Assembly (NCBI GenBank): GCA_023301395.1
Contig: JALZUY010000321.1
Coordinates: forward strand, 1 to 26,189
DNA length: 26,189 bases
Direction of reading: 5' to 3'
From: Nonlabens sp.
GTDB lineage: Bacteria; Bacteroidota; Bacteroidia; Flavobacteriales; Flavobacteriaceae
The notes beneath the pieces were generated by a model that worked only from the letters and a program-made list of their open reading frames with translations, was not told the DNA's origin and did no database searches. Shown piece by piece: positions 7,733 through 16,038 of this stretch (position 1 is its first letter; the number at the start of each line of letters is the position of its first letter). The position numbers were made by a program, and so were the translations under genes.

Positions 7733-7770
7733 GTCAAATTTCAAATCATTTGTGGTAGTTACTGCTTCGT

Positions 7771-7803
7771 AGACAATATGCCAAGTAATTGTCTTGGCAT
7801 ATT
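7771..7803. repeat. Hairpin with two alternative pairings
   Basis: AATATGCCAAG (7775-7785) pairs over 11 bp with CTTGGCATATT (7793-7803). An overlapping pair AGACAAT (7771-7777) / ATTGTCT (7788-7794) cannot form at the same time. This may be a relic of nested repeats or a structured 3' UTR of the DUF5686 gene. Confidence 0.65.
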
Positions 7804-7849
7804 TGGCGGTTTAAGGAATGAGGAATTTGAAAAAACATTAAATTAACCA

Positions 7850-7875
7850 TAGCCGATACCGCTATGCAGCGGTAT
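7850..7875. repeat. 20-base repeat, copy 2, intact hairpin
   Basis: The repeat TAGCCGATACCGCTATGCAG is followed by CGGTAT, so ATACCGCT (7856-7863) pairs with AGCGGTAT (7868-7875) around an ATGC loop. It lies 67 bases past the DUF5686 stop codon (minus strand). Confidence 0.85.
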
Positions 7876-7942
7876 GACTATTGAAAAAAAAGAGATTGAG
7901 TTTCCGCAATCTTAAGGATTGAGTAAAGAAAACTCTTCTGCT

Positions 7943-10462
7943 CTAAAACACAAATCCAAAACTACCCGTTACGGCAACTGTACGTGCATCTGGCAAGTAA
8001 TTATAGCTGCCTCTAAAGCTTACATCTATGCGTAAGACCTTGAAAATATTACCTATTCCAGCACTGTATTCCCAGTAAATATCCTCAGGAGCTAAATAAT
8101 TAAGACCGCTGGCGTTTATGGCAATATTTTCATCACTTATCCTACCATAAGCAGCTTTTATCCCTACTAACTCACGTAAGTTTAAATTTCTCAAACCTGG
8201 GATACGAGAAAAAAGACGACCGTTAAAGTTGTGATCTATATTTACCATTAGGTATTCATCACTCACAAATTCATAAAAATCCATAGTATTAAAGGATCCT
8301 TGTACATTGAAAAAAGTTTGGTTACCTGGAATCACATCTAGCAATGCTAGCGGTACATCACCAAAGGTTTTACCAGCCTCTATACGTGCTGTTAATCTAC
8401 CAAATGCACCAATCTGTACTGGCTGGCTGTAAAAAAACTGTACTTTATCATAATCAAAATCACTACTAAAAAGATCTCTAAAACCTTTAGAGTAATTAAG
8501 AAACAGTATAGGATAAGCTCCTTCATTTATAATAGTGCGATCTACACCATAGTTAGAAGTTTTACGTCCTGGTTTAAAAGTCATGGAAAAATCAACTTCG
8601 GCTTGATTAGTTTCAGACTGTATTCCGCCTGGAGCGTCTGCATCAAAATAGTCTAGACTAAAGAATCCAGGATTAGCAGTTTCTATTTTCCTATAGCTCG
8701 TACCTAATCTAAATTCAAGGTTGTATAATGGTTCAAAACTTATGGCAGCAATACCTAATTTAATCTTAGAAAGCCTACCGTTATTACCTGCACTTACTAT
8801 CGCACTAGATGCTAGACTGCGACCTAGCACATCATTAGTCTTAGTAAGACTAGCTGCTAGTTGCTCTACGTCTTTTCTATAACCACCGCTTAATATTAAG
8901 CGGCTTTGCTTATCTAACAACCATTTACCACCTAGTCCAAATTTAAATTTTTGATCTTTAAAACCATAAGCACCATAACCTTCTATCCTCCATGGATCAT
9001 TTGCTCCAAAATAAGTTCTACCACCGGCACGCAGTCGTAAACCTTCTACATCGTTAGTTCCAAAAGTTGAAAATATAGGTCCAAAATCAAAACCATCAAA
9101 TTCATAATAACCAGACGCTAGTACCGTACCTATATTATAAAGACGTTTAAATTTCTTATTCTTTTTAAGTGTATCAAGCATAGTATACACTTGCTTTTCA
9201 TCTTTATTAAGTTTTTCTAGTCTATGTTCATCCCAGTAAGCCTCATCACGATCATAAATTTCAGGATCATAATCATTTACTCTACGTCTATAGAAATCTG
9301 GTTCTTTTTCTAAATCAAATTGATAATTATTGAACAACGTGGTACGTTTTCCATAAATACCTTTAGACTCCTCTTTTTTATTTAGAGCAAAGTCGCTTAA
9401 AAAATAATCTCGAGTAATGAGAAATAAACTATCATTTAGCACATCATATTCTTGCTCTATGTAGATTTCTTTTACCCAGTTGATGTTTGCACTTTTAGTC
9501 GCTTGTAAATTGATTTCTTTAATTGCATAAGATTCTGCAGCTACCCAAAAATCTCCTTTAAAAGTAAGTTCTCCTTTACGACGTGGATAGTATACTATAT
9601 TATATGCCTCTACACCATCTACTATTGCAGTATCTCTCAACACATAATTATAGGTATCTATACCAGCTCTACCTACTGGACTAGTGAAACTCTTATCAAA
9701 GAATTTTAAATATCGATCATACACATCGATATCGTTGTACAAGTCTTTTACAAAAGCGATCAAGGTCTGATTATTAGAAAAACCTGAGTTCTTATTTGCT
9801 TTTACATCGTCTAACTCTTTATTTAATTTATTATCTCCGTAAACTGTAGATAATGACTCATTAATAAATATAGGCAGATATGATTTTCCAGTCACAGCAC
9901 TAGTGTCAGCAAAATCAAATATAAATTCCATTCCACGGAACAGCTTAGATTGTACCATTTGACTATCAATGGTATTCATGTCAAACTCTAGCTTCTCATA
10001 CTTATCATATTGATATTGCTTGAACTGAGAAAGTCCGTTTTTACGACGGTTTTCCCATACCTTGCGCAATATATCCAGTGCAGGATTATTCTTTTTTGAA
10101 GTTTTACCAGTATAAATAACTACCGCATCAAGTGCTGAGGCTTCCGTTTTTAAAGTTAGATTAATTTCTAGATTAACCTTAGTTTCCAGTTTATGAATAA
10201 GCGTTTCGTATCCTATAAAAGAAATCTGGATGCTATCATAAGTGGAGTCCGACTGTAAGTAGAAGCGACCATTTTCATTAGTTATGGTGCCTTCACTAGA
10301 GCCTGGAAAAAATACATTTGCAAATGGAACTCCATCACCAAATTCATCATAGATCACTCCACCTACCTTAGTTTGTGCGGCGACCATTGTTGTTGCTAGA
10401 AATGTGATTAGCAATAAGGCTTTTAAAAGGTTCGCTTTCGCGAAAGCGTAATATTTAGTCAT
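7943..10462 (-). CDS. DUF5686 / carboxypeptidase-regulatory-like outer membrane protein
   Basis: The 839-residue product has a signal peptide (hydrophobic LLKALLLITFLATTMVAA, cleavage near Ala-Gln at 29/30), then a carboxypeptidase-D regulatory-like beta domain (about 30-115: GGVIYDEFGDGVPFANVFF, GYETLIHKL). Next is the DUF5686 region (DILRKVWENRRKN, FKQYQYDKYEKLEFD) and a long C-terminal beta-barrel-like part ending in GSFGFVF with a terminal Phe. The family is common in Bacteroidota outer membranes; its function is not established and no TonB plug is seen. The gene sits downstream of pdhB but behind that gene's terminator. The palindrome encodes Ala-Phe-Ala-Lys-Ala at residues 6-10, inside the signal peptide's n-region. 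Confidence 0.92.
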   Translation of the reverse strand: MTKYYAFAKANLLKALLLITFLATTMVAAQTKVGGVIYDEFGDGVPFANVFFPGSSEGTITNENGRFYLQSDSTYDSIQISFIGYETLIHKLETKVNLEINLTLKTEASALDAVVIYTGKTSKKNNPALDILRKVWENRRKNGLSQFKQYQYDKYEKLEFDMNTIDSQMVQSKLFRGMEFIFDFADTSAVTGKSYLPIFINESLSTVYGDNKLNKELDDVKANKNSGFSNNQTLIAFVKDLYNDIDVYDRYLKFFDKSFTSPVGRAGIDTYNYVLRDTAIVDGVEAYNIVYYPRRKGELTFKGDFWVAAESYAIKEINLQATKSANINWVKEIYIEQEYDVLNDSLFLITRDYFLSDFALNKKEESKGIYGKRTTLFNNYQFDLEKEPDFYRRRVNDYDPEIYDRDEAYWDEHRLEKLNKDEKQVYTMLDTLKKNKKFKRLYNIGTVLASGYYEFDGFDFGPIFSTFGTNDVEGLRLRAGGRTYFGANDPWRIEGYGAYGFKDQKFKFGLGGKWLLDKQSRLILSGGYRKDVEQLAASLTKTNDVLGRSLASSAIVSAGNNGRLSKIKLGIAAISFEPLYNLEFRLGTSYRKIETANPGFFSLDYFDADAPGGIQSETNQAEVDFSMTFKPGRKTSNYGVDRTIINEGAYPILFLNYSKGFRDLFSSDFDYDKVQFFYSQPVQIGAFGRLTARIEAGKTFGDVPLALLDVIPGNQTFFNVQGSFNTMDFYEFVSDEYLMVNIDHNFNGRLFSRIPGLRNLNLRELVGIKAAYGRISDENIAINASGLNYLAPEDIYWEYSAGIGNIFKVLRIDVSFRGSYNYLPDARTVAVTGSFGFVF
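10433..10448. repeat. 16-bp palindrome, intragenic copy
   Basis: Exact CGCTTTCGCGAAAGCG, covering most of codons 5-10 of the DUF5686 gene and read as Ala-Phe-Ala-Lys-Ala on the minus strand. It starts about 14 bases after the ATG. Confidence 0.95.
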
Positions 10463-10526
10463 ATCAATAAGAGCTATAGGCTGTCGAATATAAAACTACT
10501 TTTTAAGTAATTTGTTTTAAGAGTAT

Positions 10527-10552
10527 TAAAAAGCCCAGTTAAAAACTGGGCT
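10527..10552 (-). terminator. Terminator of pdhB
   Basis: A 9-bp stem AGCCCAGTT (10532-10540) / AACTGGGCT (10544-10552) with a 3-base loop. On the minus strand it is followed by a T run. It begins 22 bases past the pdhB stop codon. Confidence 0.88.
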
Positions 10553-10574
10553 CTATCATATATATAGTATGAAT

Positions 10575-11555
10575 TTACTTTCTATACATCACTTTCTTCA
10601 CACCTTCTACCACATCGTTGTGATTAGGCAACCACTCAGCCAGTAATACTGGAGAATATGGTGCTGGAGTATCAGCAGTGTTTATTTTATAGATAGGAGC
10701 ATCTAAGTAGTCAAATGCCTCAGCTTGTACCATGTGAGAAATCTCAGTAGAAACATTACCAAAAGGCCATGCCTCTTCAAGAATTACTAGTCTATTTGTT
10801 TTCTTAACAGATTTTAAGATCGCTTCCTTATCATAAGGACGTACTGTTCTTAAATCGATAATTTCACAAGAGATCCCTTCTTTTTCAAGCTCGTCTGCCG
10901 CTTTGTAAGCTTCTTTAATAATCTTACCAAAAGAAACGATAGTTACATCTGTTCCTTCTCTTCTTAACTCTGCAACACCTATAGGCAATACATATTCACC
11001 TTCTGGCACTTCACCTTTATCACCATACATTTGTTCAGACTCCATAAAAATAACTGGATCGTCATCGCGTATTGCAGCTTTCAATAGCCCTTTTGCATCA
11101 TAAGGAGTAGATGGTACAATCACCTTAAGTCCTGGAGTATTTGCAAACCAGTTTTCAAATGCTTGTGAATGTGTTGCCCCTAACTGTCCAGCACTTGCTG
11201 TAGGTCCACGGAAAACGATAGGACACTTTAATTGCCCACCAGACATCTGACGTATTTTTGCAGCGTTATTTATAATTTGATCTATTCCTACTAGAGAGAA
11301 ATTAAAGGTCATGTATTCAACAATAGGTCTGTTACCTGTCATTGTAGAACCGATTGCGATACCTGCAAAACCTAATTCAGAGATAGGCGTATCAATAACA
11401 CGCTTAGCACCAAATTCATCTAGCATTCCTTTTGAAGCCTTGTAGGCTCCATTATATTCTGCAACCTCTTCACCCATTAAATAAACGGACTCATCGTGGC
11501 GCATTTCTTCACTCATCGCTTCGCAAATCGCCTCACGGAATTGTATAGTCTTCAT
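10575..11555 (-). CDS. pdhB: Pyruvate dehydrogenase E1 component, beta subunit
   Basis: The 326-residue protein is a full-length E1 beta chain of a 2-oxoacid dehydrogenase complex. It begins with the conserved MGEEVAEYNGAYKASKGM block (Glu near the thiamine diphosphate site), followed by FAGIAIGSTMTGNRPIVEYM, GPTASAGQLGATHSQAFE and a C-terminal transketolase-type domain ending in LLAEWLPNHNDVVEGVKKVM. With E1 alpha and E2/E3 it oxidises pyruvate to acetyl-CoA. E1 alpha and E2 are not in this window, so the complex is encoded at more than one locus; pyruvate rather than a branched-chain oxoacid is favoured by overall resemblance. It is divergent from etfB and has its own terminator. Confidence 0.93.
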   Translation of the reverse strand: MKTIQFREAICEAMSEEMRHDESVYLMGEEVAEYNGAYKASKGMLDEFGAKRVIDTPISELGFAGIAIGSTMTGNRPIVEYMTFNFSLVGIDQIINNAAKIRQMSGGQLKCPIVFRGPTASAGQLGATHSQAFENWFANTPGLKVIVPSTPYDAKGLLKAAIRDDDPVIFMESEQMYGDKGEVPEGEYVLPIGVAELRREGTDVTIVSFGKIIKEAYKAADELEKEGISCEIIDLRTVRPYDKEAILKSVKKTNRLVILEEAWPFGNVSTEISHMVQAEAFDYLDAPIYKINTADTPAPYSPVLLAEWLPNHNDVVEGVKKVMYRK

Positions 11556-11579
11556 AAATACTACTGTTTATAAGTGCAA

Positions 11580-11587
11580 CAAAAATA
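11580..11587 (-). promoter_or_regulatory. Possible pdhB -7 promoter element
   Basis: The minus strand reads TATTTTTG, a perfect TAnnTTTG box, with its downstream end 24 bases from the pdhB ATG. A -33 TTG at normal spacing is not evident. Confidence 0.45.
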
Positions 11588-11662
11588 ACTTACACAATCG
11601 TAGTACACCACATTTTTAAGATAAAAAATGTACCGATAAAGCCATAAAAAAGTGCAACCTAG

Positions 11663-11718
11663 GAATGTAATCGTTTTCGTAACCATGTTACAGTTGCGTT
11701 AAAATCGAGATTACATTC
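11663..11718. promoter_or_regulatory. Nested inverted repeats between pdhB and etfB
   Basis: The outer arms GAATGTAATC (11663-11672) and GATTACATTC (11709-11718) are perfectly inverse over 10 bp. Inside them GTAAC-CAT-GTTAC (11679-11691) forms a second dyad. TGTAA-type half-sites recur nearby (11744-11749 inverted, 11761-11766). This arrangement suggests operator sites for a dimeric regulator shared by the two divergent promoters, but no regulator gene is adjacent. Confidence 0.55.
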
Positions 11719-11768
11719 AGGCAAAAGCACCCATAAAGCCGATTTACAGTAGAAAAGTGATGTAATTT

Positions 11769-11784
11769 ACTATGCGCGCATAGT
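11769..11784. promoter_or_regulatory. 16-bp palindromic putative operator before etfB
   Basis: ACTATGCGCGCATAGT is a perfect 16-bp palindrome. Its downstream edge is 19 bases before the putative -7 box at 11804, where the -33 element would be, so a bound protein would block RNA polymerase. It is unrelated in sequence to the CGCTTTCG palindrome. Confidence 0.55.
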
Positions 11785-11803
11785 TTATTTAGGCTTTTTT
11801 ACG

Positions 11804-11812
11804 TACTTTCGC
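11804..11812 (+). promoter_or_regulatory. Possible etfB -7 promoter element
   Basis: TACTTTCGC differs from TAnnTTTGC by one base and ends 34 bases before the etfB ATG. No TTG is present at -33; the palindrome 11769-11784 occupies that place. Confidence 0.4.
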
Positions 11813-11846
11813 AAACGTTTGAAAAACTTATAAAAAACCATAAACT

Positions 11847-12593
11847 ATGAAGATATTAGTCTGTATCAGCCACGTGCCAGATACCACTTCAAAGATTAAT
11901 TTTACTGATAATAACACTCAGTTTGATACAAATGGCGTTCAATTTGTCATCAATCCAAATGATGAATTTGGTCTCACTAGAGCCATGTGGTTTAAAGAAA
12001 AGCAAGGCGCAAGTGTAGAAGTTGTCACTGTAGGTGGCGCTGAGGTGGAACCTACACTGAGAAAAGCTCTAGCTATAGGTGCAGATAGCGCGATACGTGT
12101 AGATGCTCCAGCACTAGATGGCTATGCCGTTGCTCAAGAACTTGCTGCTGTTGTTAAAAATGGTGGTTATGATTTAGTAATCGCTGGACGTGAATCACTA
12201 GATTACAACGGTGGAATGGTGCCAGGAATGGTAGCAGCTATGACCGATTCTAGTTTTGTAAATACTTGTATTTCTCTAGAAATTGATGGTTCTAATGCTA
12301 CTGCAATTAGAGAAATTGATGGTGGTAAAGAAACTGTTACTGCTTCACTACCACTTGTTATAGGTGGACAAAAAGGTCTTGTTGAAGAAAGTGATTTAAG
12401 AATACCTAACATGCGTGGAATTATGATGGCTCGTAAAAAGCCGTTAACTGTTACACCATCTGCCGCGACTGCAAAAGAAACTAATACGGTTTCATTTGAA
12501 AAACCAGCTCCTAAAGGTGCTGTTAAGTTAGTAGCTGCAGATAATCTAGATCAACTTATTGACTTGTTACACAACGAGGCAAAAGCAATCTAA
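11847..12593 (+). CDS. etfB: Electron transfer flavoprotein, beta subunit
   Basis: The 248-residue protein is the AMP-binding subunit of ETF, which accepts electrons from acyl-CoA and other dehydrogenases and passes them to ETF-quinone oxidoreductase. Visible marks are KILVCISHVPDTTSKI at the start, FVINPNDEFGLTRAMWFKE, the nucleotide-binding-like VVTVGG with LRKALAIGAD, DLVIAGRESLDYNGGMVPGM and the ETF beta signature region LVEESDLRIPNMRGIMMARKKPL. It has the normal family length. It heads the etfBA pair, with 90 bases between genes that contain a palindrome copy. Confidence 0.97.
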   Translation: MKILVCISHVPDTTSKINFTDNNTQFDTNGVQFVINPNDEFGLTRAMWFKEKQGASVEVVTVGGAEVEPTLRKALAIGADSAIRVDAPALDGYAVAQELAAVVKNGGYDLVIAGRESLDYNGGMVPGMVAAMTDSSFVNTCISLEIDGSNATAIREIDGGKETVTASLPLVIGGQKGLVEESDLRIPNMRGIMMARKKPLTVTPSAATAKETNTVSFEKPAPKGAVKLVAADNLDQLIDLLHNEAKAI

Positions 12594-12610
12594 TAGTATT
12601 ATTTTAAATA

Positions 12611-12626
12611 CGCTTTCGCGAAAGCG
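12611..12626. repeat. 16-bp palindrome, intergenic copy in etfB-etfA
   Basis: Exact CGCTTTCGCGAAAGCG beginning 18 bases after the etfB stop codon and 57 bases before the etfA start, followed by GAATC. No T run follows, so it is unlikely to be a strong terminator inside the operon. Confidence 0.95.
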
Positions 12627-12683
12627 GAATCACAAAACATTAATAAGTAAAGAGCAACACGCTCTACTCAAAATATCATAACT

Positions 12684-13652
12684 ATGTCAGTATTAGTATA
12701 TACAGAATCAGAAGGCGGCTCTTTCAAGAAAGCGGCTTATGAAGTAGCGAGCTATGGAAAAGGCATCGCAGACCAGTTAGGAACAAACGTTACAGCGATT
12801 ACAATTAACGCAAATGGCGCTGGAGAACTAGGAACTCATGGAGTTTCAAAACAACTCAACGTTACCGACTCAAAATTAAATGAATTTAACGCTGCTGCAT
12901 ATGCAGATGCGATTGCTCAAGCTGCAAAGGCAGAAGGAGCTACAACCGTGATTATAGGAGCTAGTGCAAACTCTAGATATTTAGGATCACTATTAAGTGT
13001 ACACTTAGAAGCAGGATACGCTACTAACGTGATGGAATTACCAGCTTCAACAAGTCCATTTTCTGTGAAGAGGTCTGTTTTCACCAACAAGGCGTTTGCC
13101 ATGACTGAAATATCTACAGCAAATAAATTAGTAAGTCTAGCAAACAACTCTTATGGTTTAAAAGAAAACCCAACCGATTGTGCAACCGAGGCTTTTACTC
13201 CATCATTAAGTGACGATGGATTTAAAGTTCAAGTTCAATCTGTAGATAAAGCTACAGATAAAGTTAGTATCGCAGATGCTGATGTGGTTGTAAGTGCAGG
13301 ACGTGGAATGAAAGGACCAGAAAATTGGGGAATGATCGAGGAACTTGCAGGTGTTCTAGGAGCAGCAACGGCTTGTTCTAAACCAGTAAGTGATATGGGA
13401 TGGAGACCACATGGTGAGCACGTAGGACAAACTGGTAAGCCAGTAGCAACTAACTTATATATCGCAATTGGTATATCTGGAGCGATTCAACATCTTGCTG
13501 GTGTAAGTTCTTCAAAAATAAAAGTAGTTATCAACACTGATGCTGAGGCTCCTTTTTTCAAGGCTGCAGACTACGGTGTAGTAGGTGACGCATTTGAAGT
13601 AATACCTGCATTAATTGAAAAATTAAAAGCATTCAAAGCAGCAAATGCTTAA
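12684..13652 (+). CDS. etfA: Electron transfer flavoprotein, alpha subunit
   Basis: The 322-residue FAD-binding subunit pairs with EtfB. The C-terminal FAD domain is clear: SAGRGMKGPENWGMIEELA, then DMGWRPHGEHVGQTGK, LYIAIGISGAIQHLAG and the final VINTDAEAPFFKAADYGVVGD. The N-terminal half (SVLVYTESEGGSFKKAAYE, VIIGASANSRYLGSLLS) is the usual alpha/beta domain. It closes the etf transcription unit and is followed at once by a long terminator hairpin. Both ETF subunits are complete, so the complex should be functional. Confidence 0.97.
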   Translation: MSVLVYTESEGGSFKKAAYEVASYGKGIADQLGTNVTAITINANGAGELGTHGVSKQLNVTDSKLNEFNAAAYADAIAQAAKAEGATTVIIGASANSRYLGSLLSVHLEAGYATNVMELPASTSPFSVKRSVFTNKAFAMTEISTANKLVSLANNSYGLKENPTDCATEAFTPSLSDDGFKVQVQSVDKATDKVSIADADVVVSAGRGMKGPENWGMIEELAGVLGAATACSKPVSDMGWRPHGEHVGQTGKPVATNLYIAIGISGAIQHLAGVSSSKIKVVINTDAEAPFFKAADYGVVGDAFEVIPALIEKLKAFKAANA

Positions 13653-13674
13653 TTATTAATAATTTGTCAGCTTT

Positions 13675-13722
13675 AAAGCTGTGCATTATGAGAAAAACAC
13701 TCATTTTTGCACAGCTTTTTTC
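13675..13722 (+). terminator. Terminator of etfBA
   Basis: AAAGCTGTGCA (13675-13685) pairs with TGCACAGCTTT (13708-13718), followed by more T. The loop itself contains ATGAG / CTCAT, giving a longer two-part hairpin. It begins 23 bases after the etfA stop codon. Confidence 0.85.
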
Positions 13723-13744
13723 ATTTATTAAAGAGTGTAATTCT

Positions 13745-14362
13745 ATGAGTCTAAAACGACTTAATATACGCGGGATATCCTACAGTGAGACACAAAATGG
13801 TGCTTATGCACTTGTACTCAAAGAAGTAGGCGGCGACAGACAACTACCTATAGTTATAGGCGCATTTGAAGCGCAAAGTATTGCTATAGCTCTAGAAAAA
13901 GAAATCAGTCCACCACGACCATTAACTCATGATTTGTTTAAAACATTTGGCGAGCGTTTTGGAATTGTTGTGAAACAAGTGATCATTCACAAGCTTGTTG
14001 ATGGTGTATTTTTCTCTAGTTTAATTTGTGAACGTGATAAAATTGAGGAAATCATTGATGCAAGAACTAGTGATGCAATTGCGCTAGCAGTTCGATTTAA
14101 AGCACCGGTTTTTACTTATGAAAATATTCTTGATGAAGCTGGAGTACAATCACACATAAGGCCCGATAAAGAACTTCAAGAAGACCCATTAGACTTAGGT
14201 GATGAAGATTTCATAGATGAATTGATCAATAAAGATTCTTCTAAAGAGGATAACTACAGCCATTTAAGTAACAAAGAATTACATAGAATGCTTGATGAAG
14301 CTGTAGGAAATGAAAACTATGAACTAGCTGCGCGATTGCGTGACGAAATATCGAAGCGTTAA
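13745..14362 (+). CDS. Bifunctional nuclease (BFN) domain protein with UVR motif
   Basis: The 205-residue protein has an N-terminal BFN/DUF151 domain (MSLKRLNIRGISYSE, GGDRQLPIVIGAFEAQSIAIAL, then LTHDLF, DARTSDAIALAVRFKAPVF), an acidic linker, and a C-terminal UvrB/UvrC-type helix (LHRMLDEAVGNENYELAARL). BFN proteins of plants and bacteria have reported or proposed nuclease activity; the bacterial role is unclear. The open frame extends back to a TTG at 13664, but that stretch is the etfA terminator, so the ATG at 13745 is chosen. The stop codon overlaps the start of the transporter gene by one base (TAATG), so translation is probably coupled. Confidence 0.9.
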   Translation: MSLKRLNIRGISYSETQNGAYALVLKEVGGDRQLPIVIGAFEAQSIAIALEKEISPPRPLTHDLFKTFGERFGIVVKQVIIHKLVDGVFFSSLICERDKIEEIIDARTSDAIALAVRFKAPVFTYENILDEAGVQSHIRPDKELQEDPLDLGDEDFIDELINKDSSKEDNYSHLSNKELHRMLDEAVGNENYELAARLRDEISKR

Positions 14363-15828
14363 TGAAGCCATCAACCATACTTTCTCAACGCAATGTGTAC
14401 TTGAGTATTTTATTACTTCTAGTTACATTTATATCCCAAGCTATTACACCTATTTCTAGCACAACAGTTGTACAAGAATTAAGCTCAAATAACATCTCAT
14501 TATCTGACATAGTGGAACCTAGTGTCACCTTTGAAAGTATTTACAGAGGAATCATAGGAATTGTCTTTATTCTAGCAATAGGTTTTGCATTTAGTTCAAA
14601 TCGTAAAAAAATAGACTGGCGCTTAGTTGCAATAGGTATAGGTTTACAAGTCGTATTTGCCGTTCTTTTCTTATTAGTTGATGAAATTGCAGCGGTATTT
14701 CAATGGATTGCAGAAAGAGTTGTAGAGTTTCTAGAGAAATCGGAACAAGGAGCACAATTTGTTTTTGGGAGTTTAGTAGATCCTTCAAAAAGTATGGGAT
14801 ACATATTTGCTTTTAAAGTATTACCTACTATTGTATTCTTCTCTGCTTTTACTTCATTACTCTATTATTTAGGGATTTTACAAAAAATCGTTTTCGCGTT
14901 TGCTTGGGTGATGAGTAAAACCATGAGATTGAGTGGAGCAGAATCACTTGCAGCTGCAGCAAATATATTTATTGGCCAAACTGAAGCACCGCTAGTTGTA
15001 AAACCATATCTGGAAAAAATGACAAAGTCAGAGATTCTATGTTTAATGGTAGGTGGAATGGCTACTATAGCTGGTGGAGTTCTTGCAGCTTTTATAGAAT
15101 TTCTAGGAGGAACAGATCCAGTTGCTAAGGCTGAGTTTGCAAGACACCTTATAACAGCTTCCATAATGAGTGCTCCTGCAGCCATCGTAATGGCAAAAAT
15201 GCTTTTTCCAGAAGAAGACACTACTAAAATAGACCGCAAACTAGATATTTCTAAAGAAAAGATAGGTTCTAATGTACTAGACGCGATTTCTCGTGGAACT
15301 ACTGACGGACTTAAATTAGCTGTAAACGTAGGTGCTATGCTTCTCGTTTTTACAGCTATAATAGCCGTTATAAACTGGTTTTTAGGAGATTTAATAGGAG
15401 CTCCTACTGGACTAAATGACGTAATTGTAGAGGCTACTGGTGGACGTTATGATAAGTTTTCCATGCAATATATACTAGGTAATTTATTTGCACCTGTTGC
15501 CTGGATAATCGGTGTACCATCTTCAGACATTGTAGCTGTCGGACAATTACTTGGTGAAAAAACAATTCTTAATGAATTCTTTGCTTATGCCTCATTAAGT
15601 AAAATGAAAGCCGCAGGAGTTTTAACTAATTATCGCTCAATAGTAATCTCCACCTACGCACTTTGTGGATTTGCAAACTTTGCTTCGATAGGTATTCAAA
15701 TAGGAGGAATAGGTGTTCTTGCTCCAGGACAGCGTAAAACGCTGGCAGCATTTGGCATTAAAGCCCTTATAGGTGGAACATGTGCAGCACTTCTCACCGC
15801 GACGATTGCTGGAATGTTATTTGGATAA
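14362..15828 (+). CDS. Concentrative nucleoside transporter (CNT/NupC family)
   Basis: The 488-residue membrane protein would import nucleosides with H+ or Na+. CNT signatures are present: ESLAAAANIFIGQTEAPLVV, VGGMATIAGGVLAAFIEFLG, ISRGTTDGLKLAVNVGAMLL, the NEFFAY segment and YALCGFANFASIGIQIGG near the end. It is longer than E. coli NupC because of an N-terminal extension of roughly 60 residues with a hydrophobic helix and a polar periplasmic-looking loop. It overlaps the BFN gene by one base. With dNK and ThyA it suggests nucleoside salvage. Sodium coupling is plausible but not proven. Confidence 0.93.
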   Translation: MKPSTILSQRNVYLSILLLLVTFISQAITPISSTTVVQELSSNNISLSDIVEPSVTFESIYRGIIGIVFILAIGFAFSSNRKKIDWRLVAIGIGLQVVFAVLFLLVDEIAAVFQWIAERVVEFLEKSEQGAQFVFGSLVDPSKSMGYIFAFKVLPTIVFFSAFTSLLYYLGILQKIVFAFAWVMSKTMRLSGAESLAAAANIFIGQTEAPLVVKPYLEKMTKSEILCLMVGGMATIAGGVLAAFIEFLGGTDPVAKAEFARHLITASIMSAPAAIVMAKMLFPEEDTTKIDRKLDISKEKIGSNVLDAISRGTTDGLKLAVNVGAMLLVFTAIIAVINWFLGDLIGAPTGLNDVIVEATGGRYDKFSMQYILGNLFAPVAWIIGVPSSDIVAVGQLLGEKTILNEFFAYASLSKMKAAGVLTNYRSIVISTYALCGFANFASIGIQIGGIGVLAPGQRKTLAAFGIKALIGGTCAALLTATIAGMLFG

Positions 15829-16038
15829 AATCTATTTTCTTATCACAGAATCATCTTTTGCCCGTTATTTCTTTAAATAAGTAAAACACTTTTCAACCAG
15901 TACCGAGCTAGTTCATTATTAAAAACTAGTTGATAAAGTCTTCAACTTTAATCACATTTATTACTGTAATCGATAATTTATTCTGCTATTTTGTAGGTTC
16001 TTAATAGTAAGTTTTACTTACCATTAAATCTATAAAAA

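Larger units (their letters stand above)
7493..7942. other. Intergenic region, 450 bases, packed with hairpins
   Basis: There is no credible coding frame. The region holds the composite palindrome (7584-7621), two copies of a 20-base repeat (7649-7668 and 7850-7869), and two hairpins built on ATGCCAA/TTGGCAT (7710-7732, 7775-7803). Both flanking genes are on the minus strand, so it contains the 3' UTR of the DUF5686 gene and the hppA promoter. Confidence 0.8.

Noticed and set aside
12611..12626. Palindrome between etfB and etfA as a transcription terminator
   Set aside because: No T run follows, it has no loop bases, and the same sequence occurs inside coding regions, so it is treated as a dispersed repeat.
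13664..13744. Longer TTG start for the BFN gene
   Set aside because: The added residues are encoded by the etfA terminator hairpin; BFN homology begins at the ATG at 13745.
14884..14900. GTTTTCGCGTTTGC in the nucleoside transporter gene as another palindrome copy
   Set aside because: It is not palindromic and encodes conserved membrane-helix residues.
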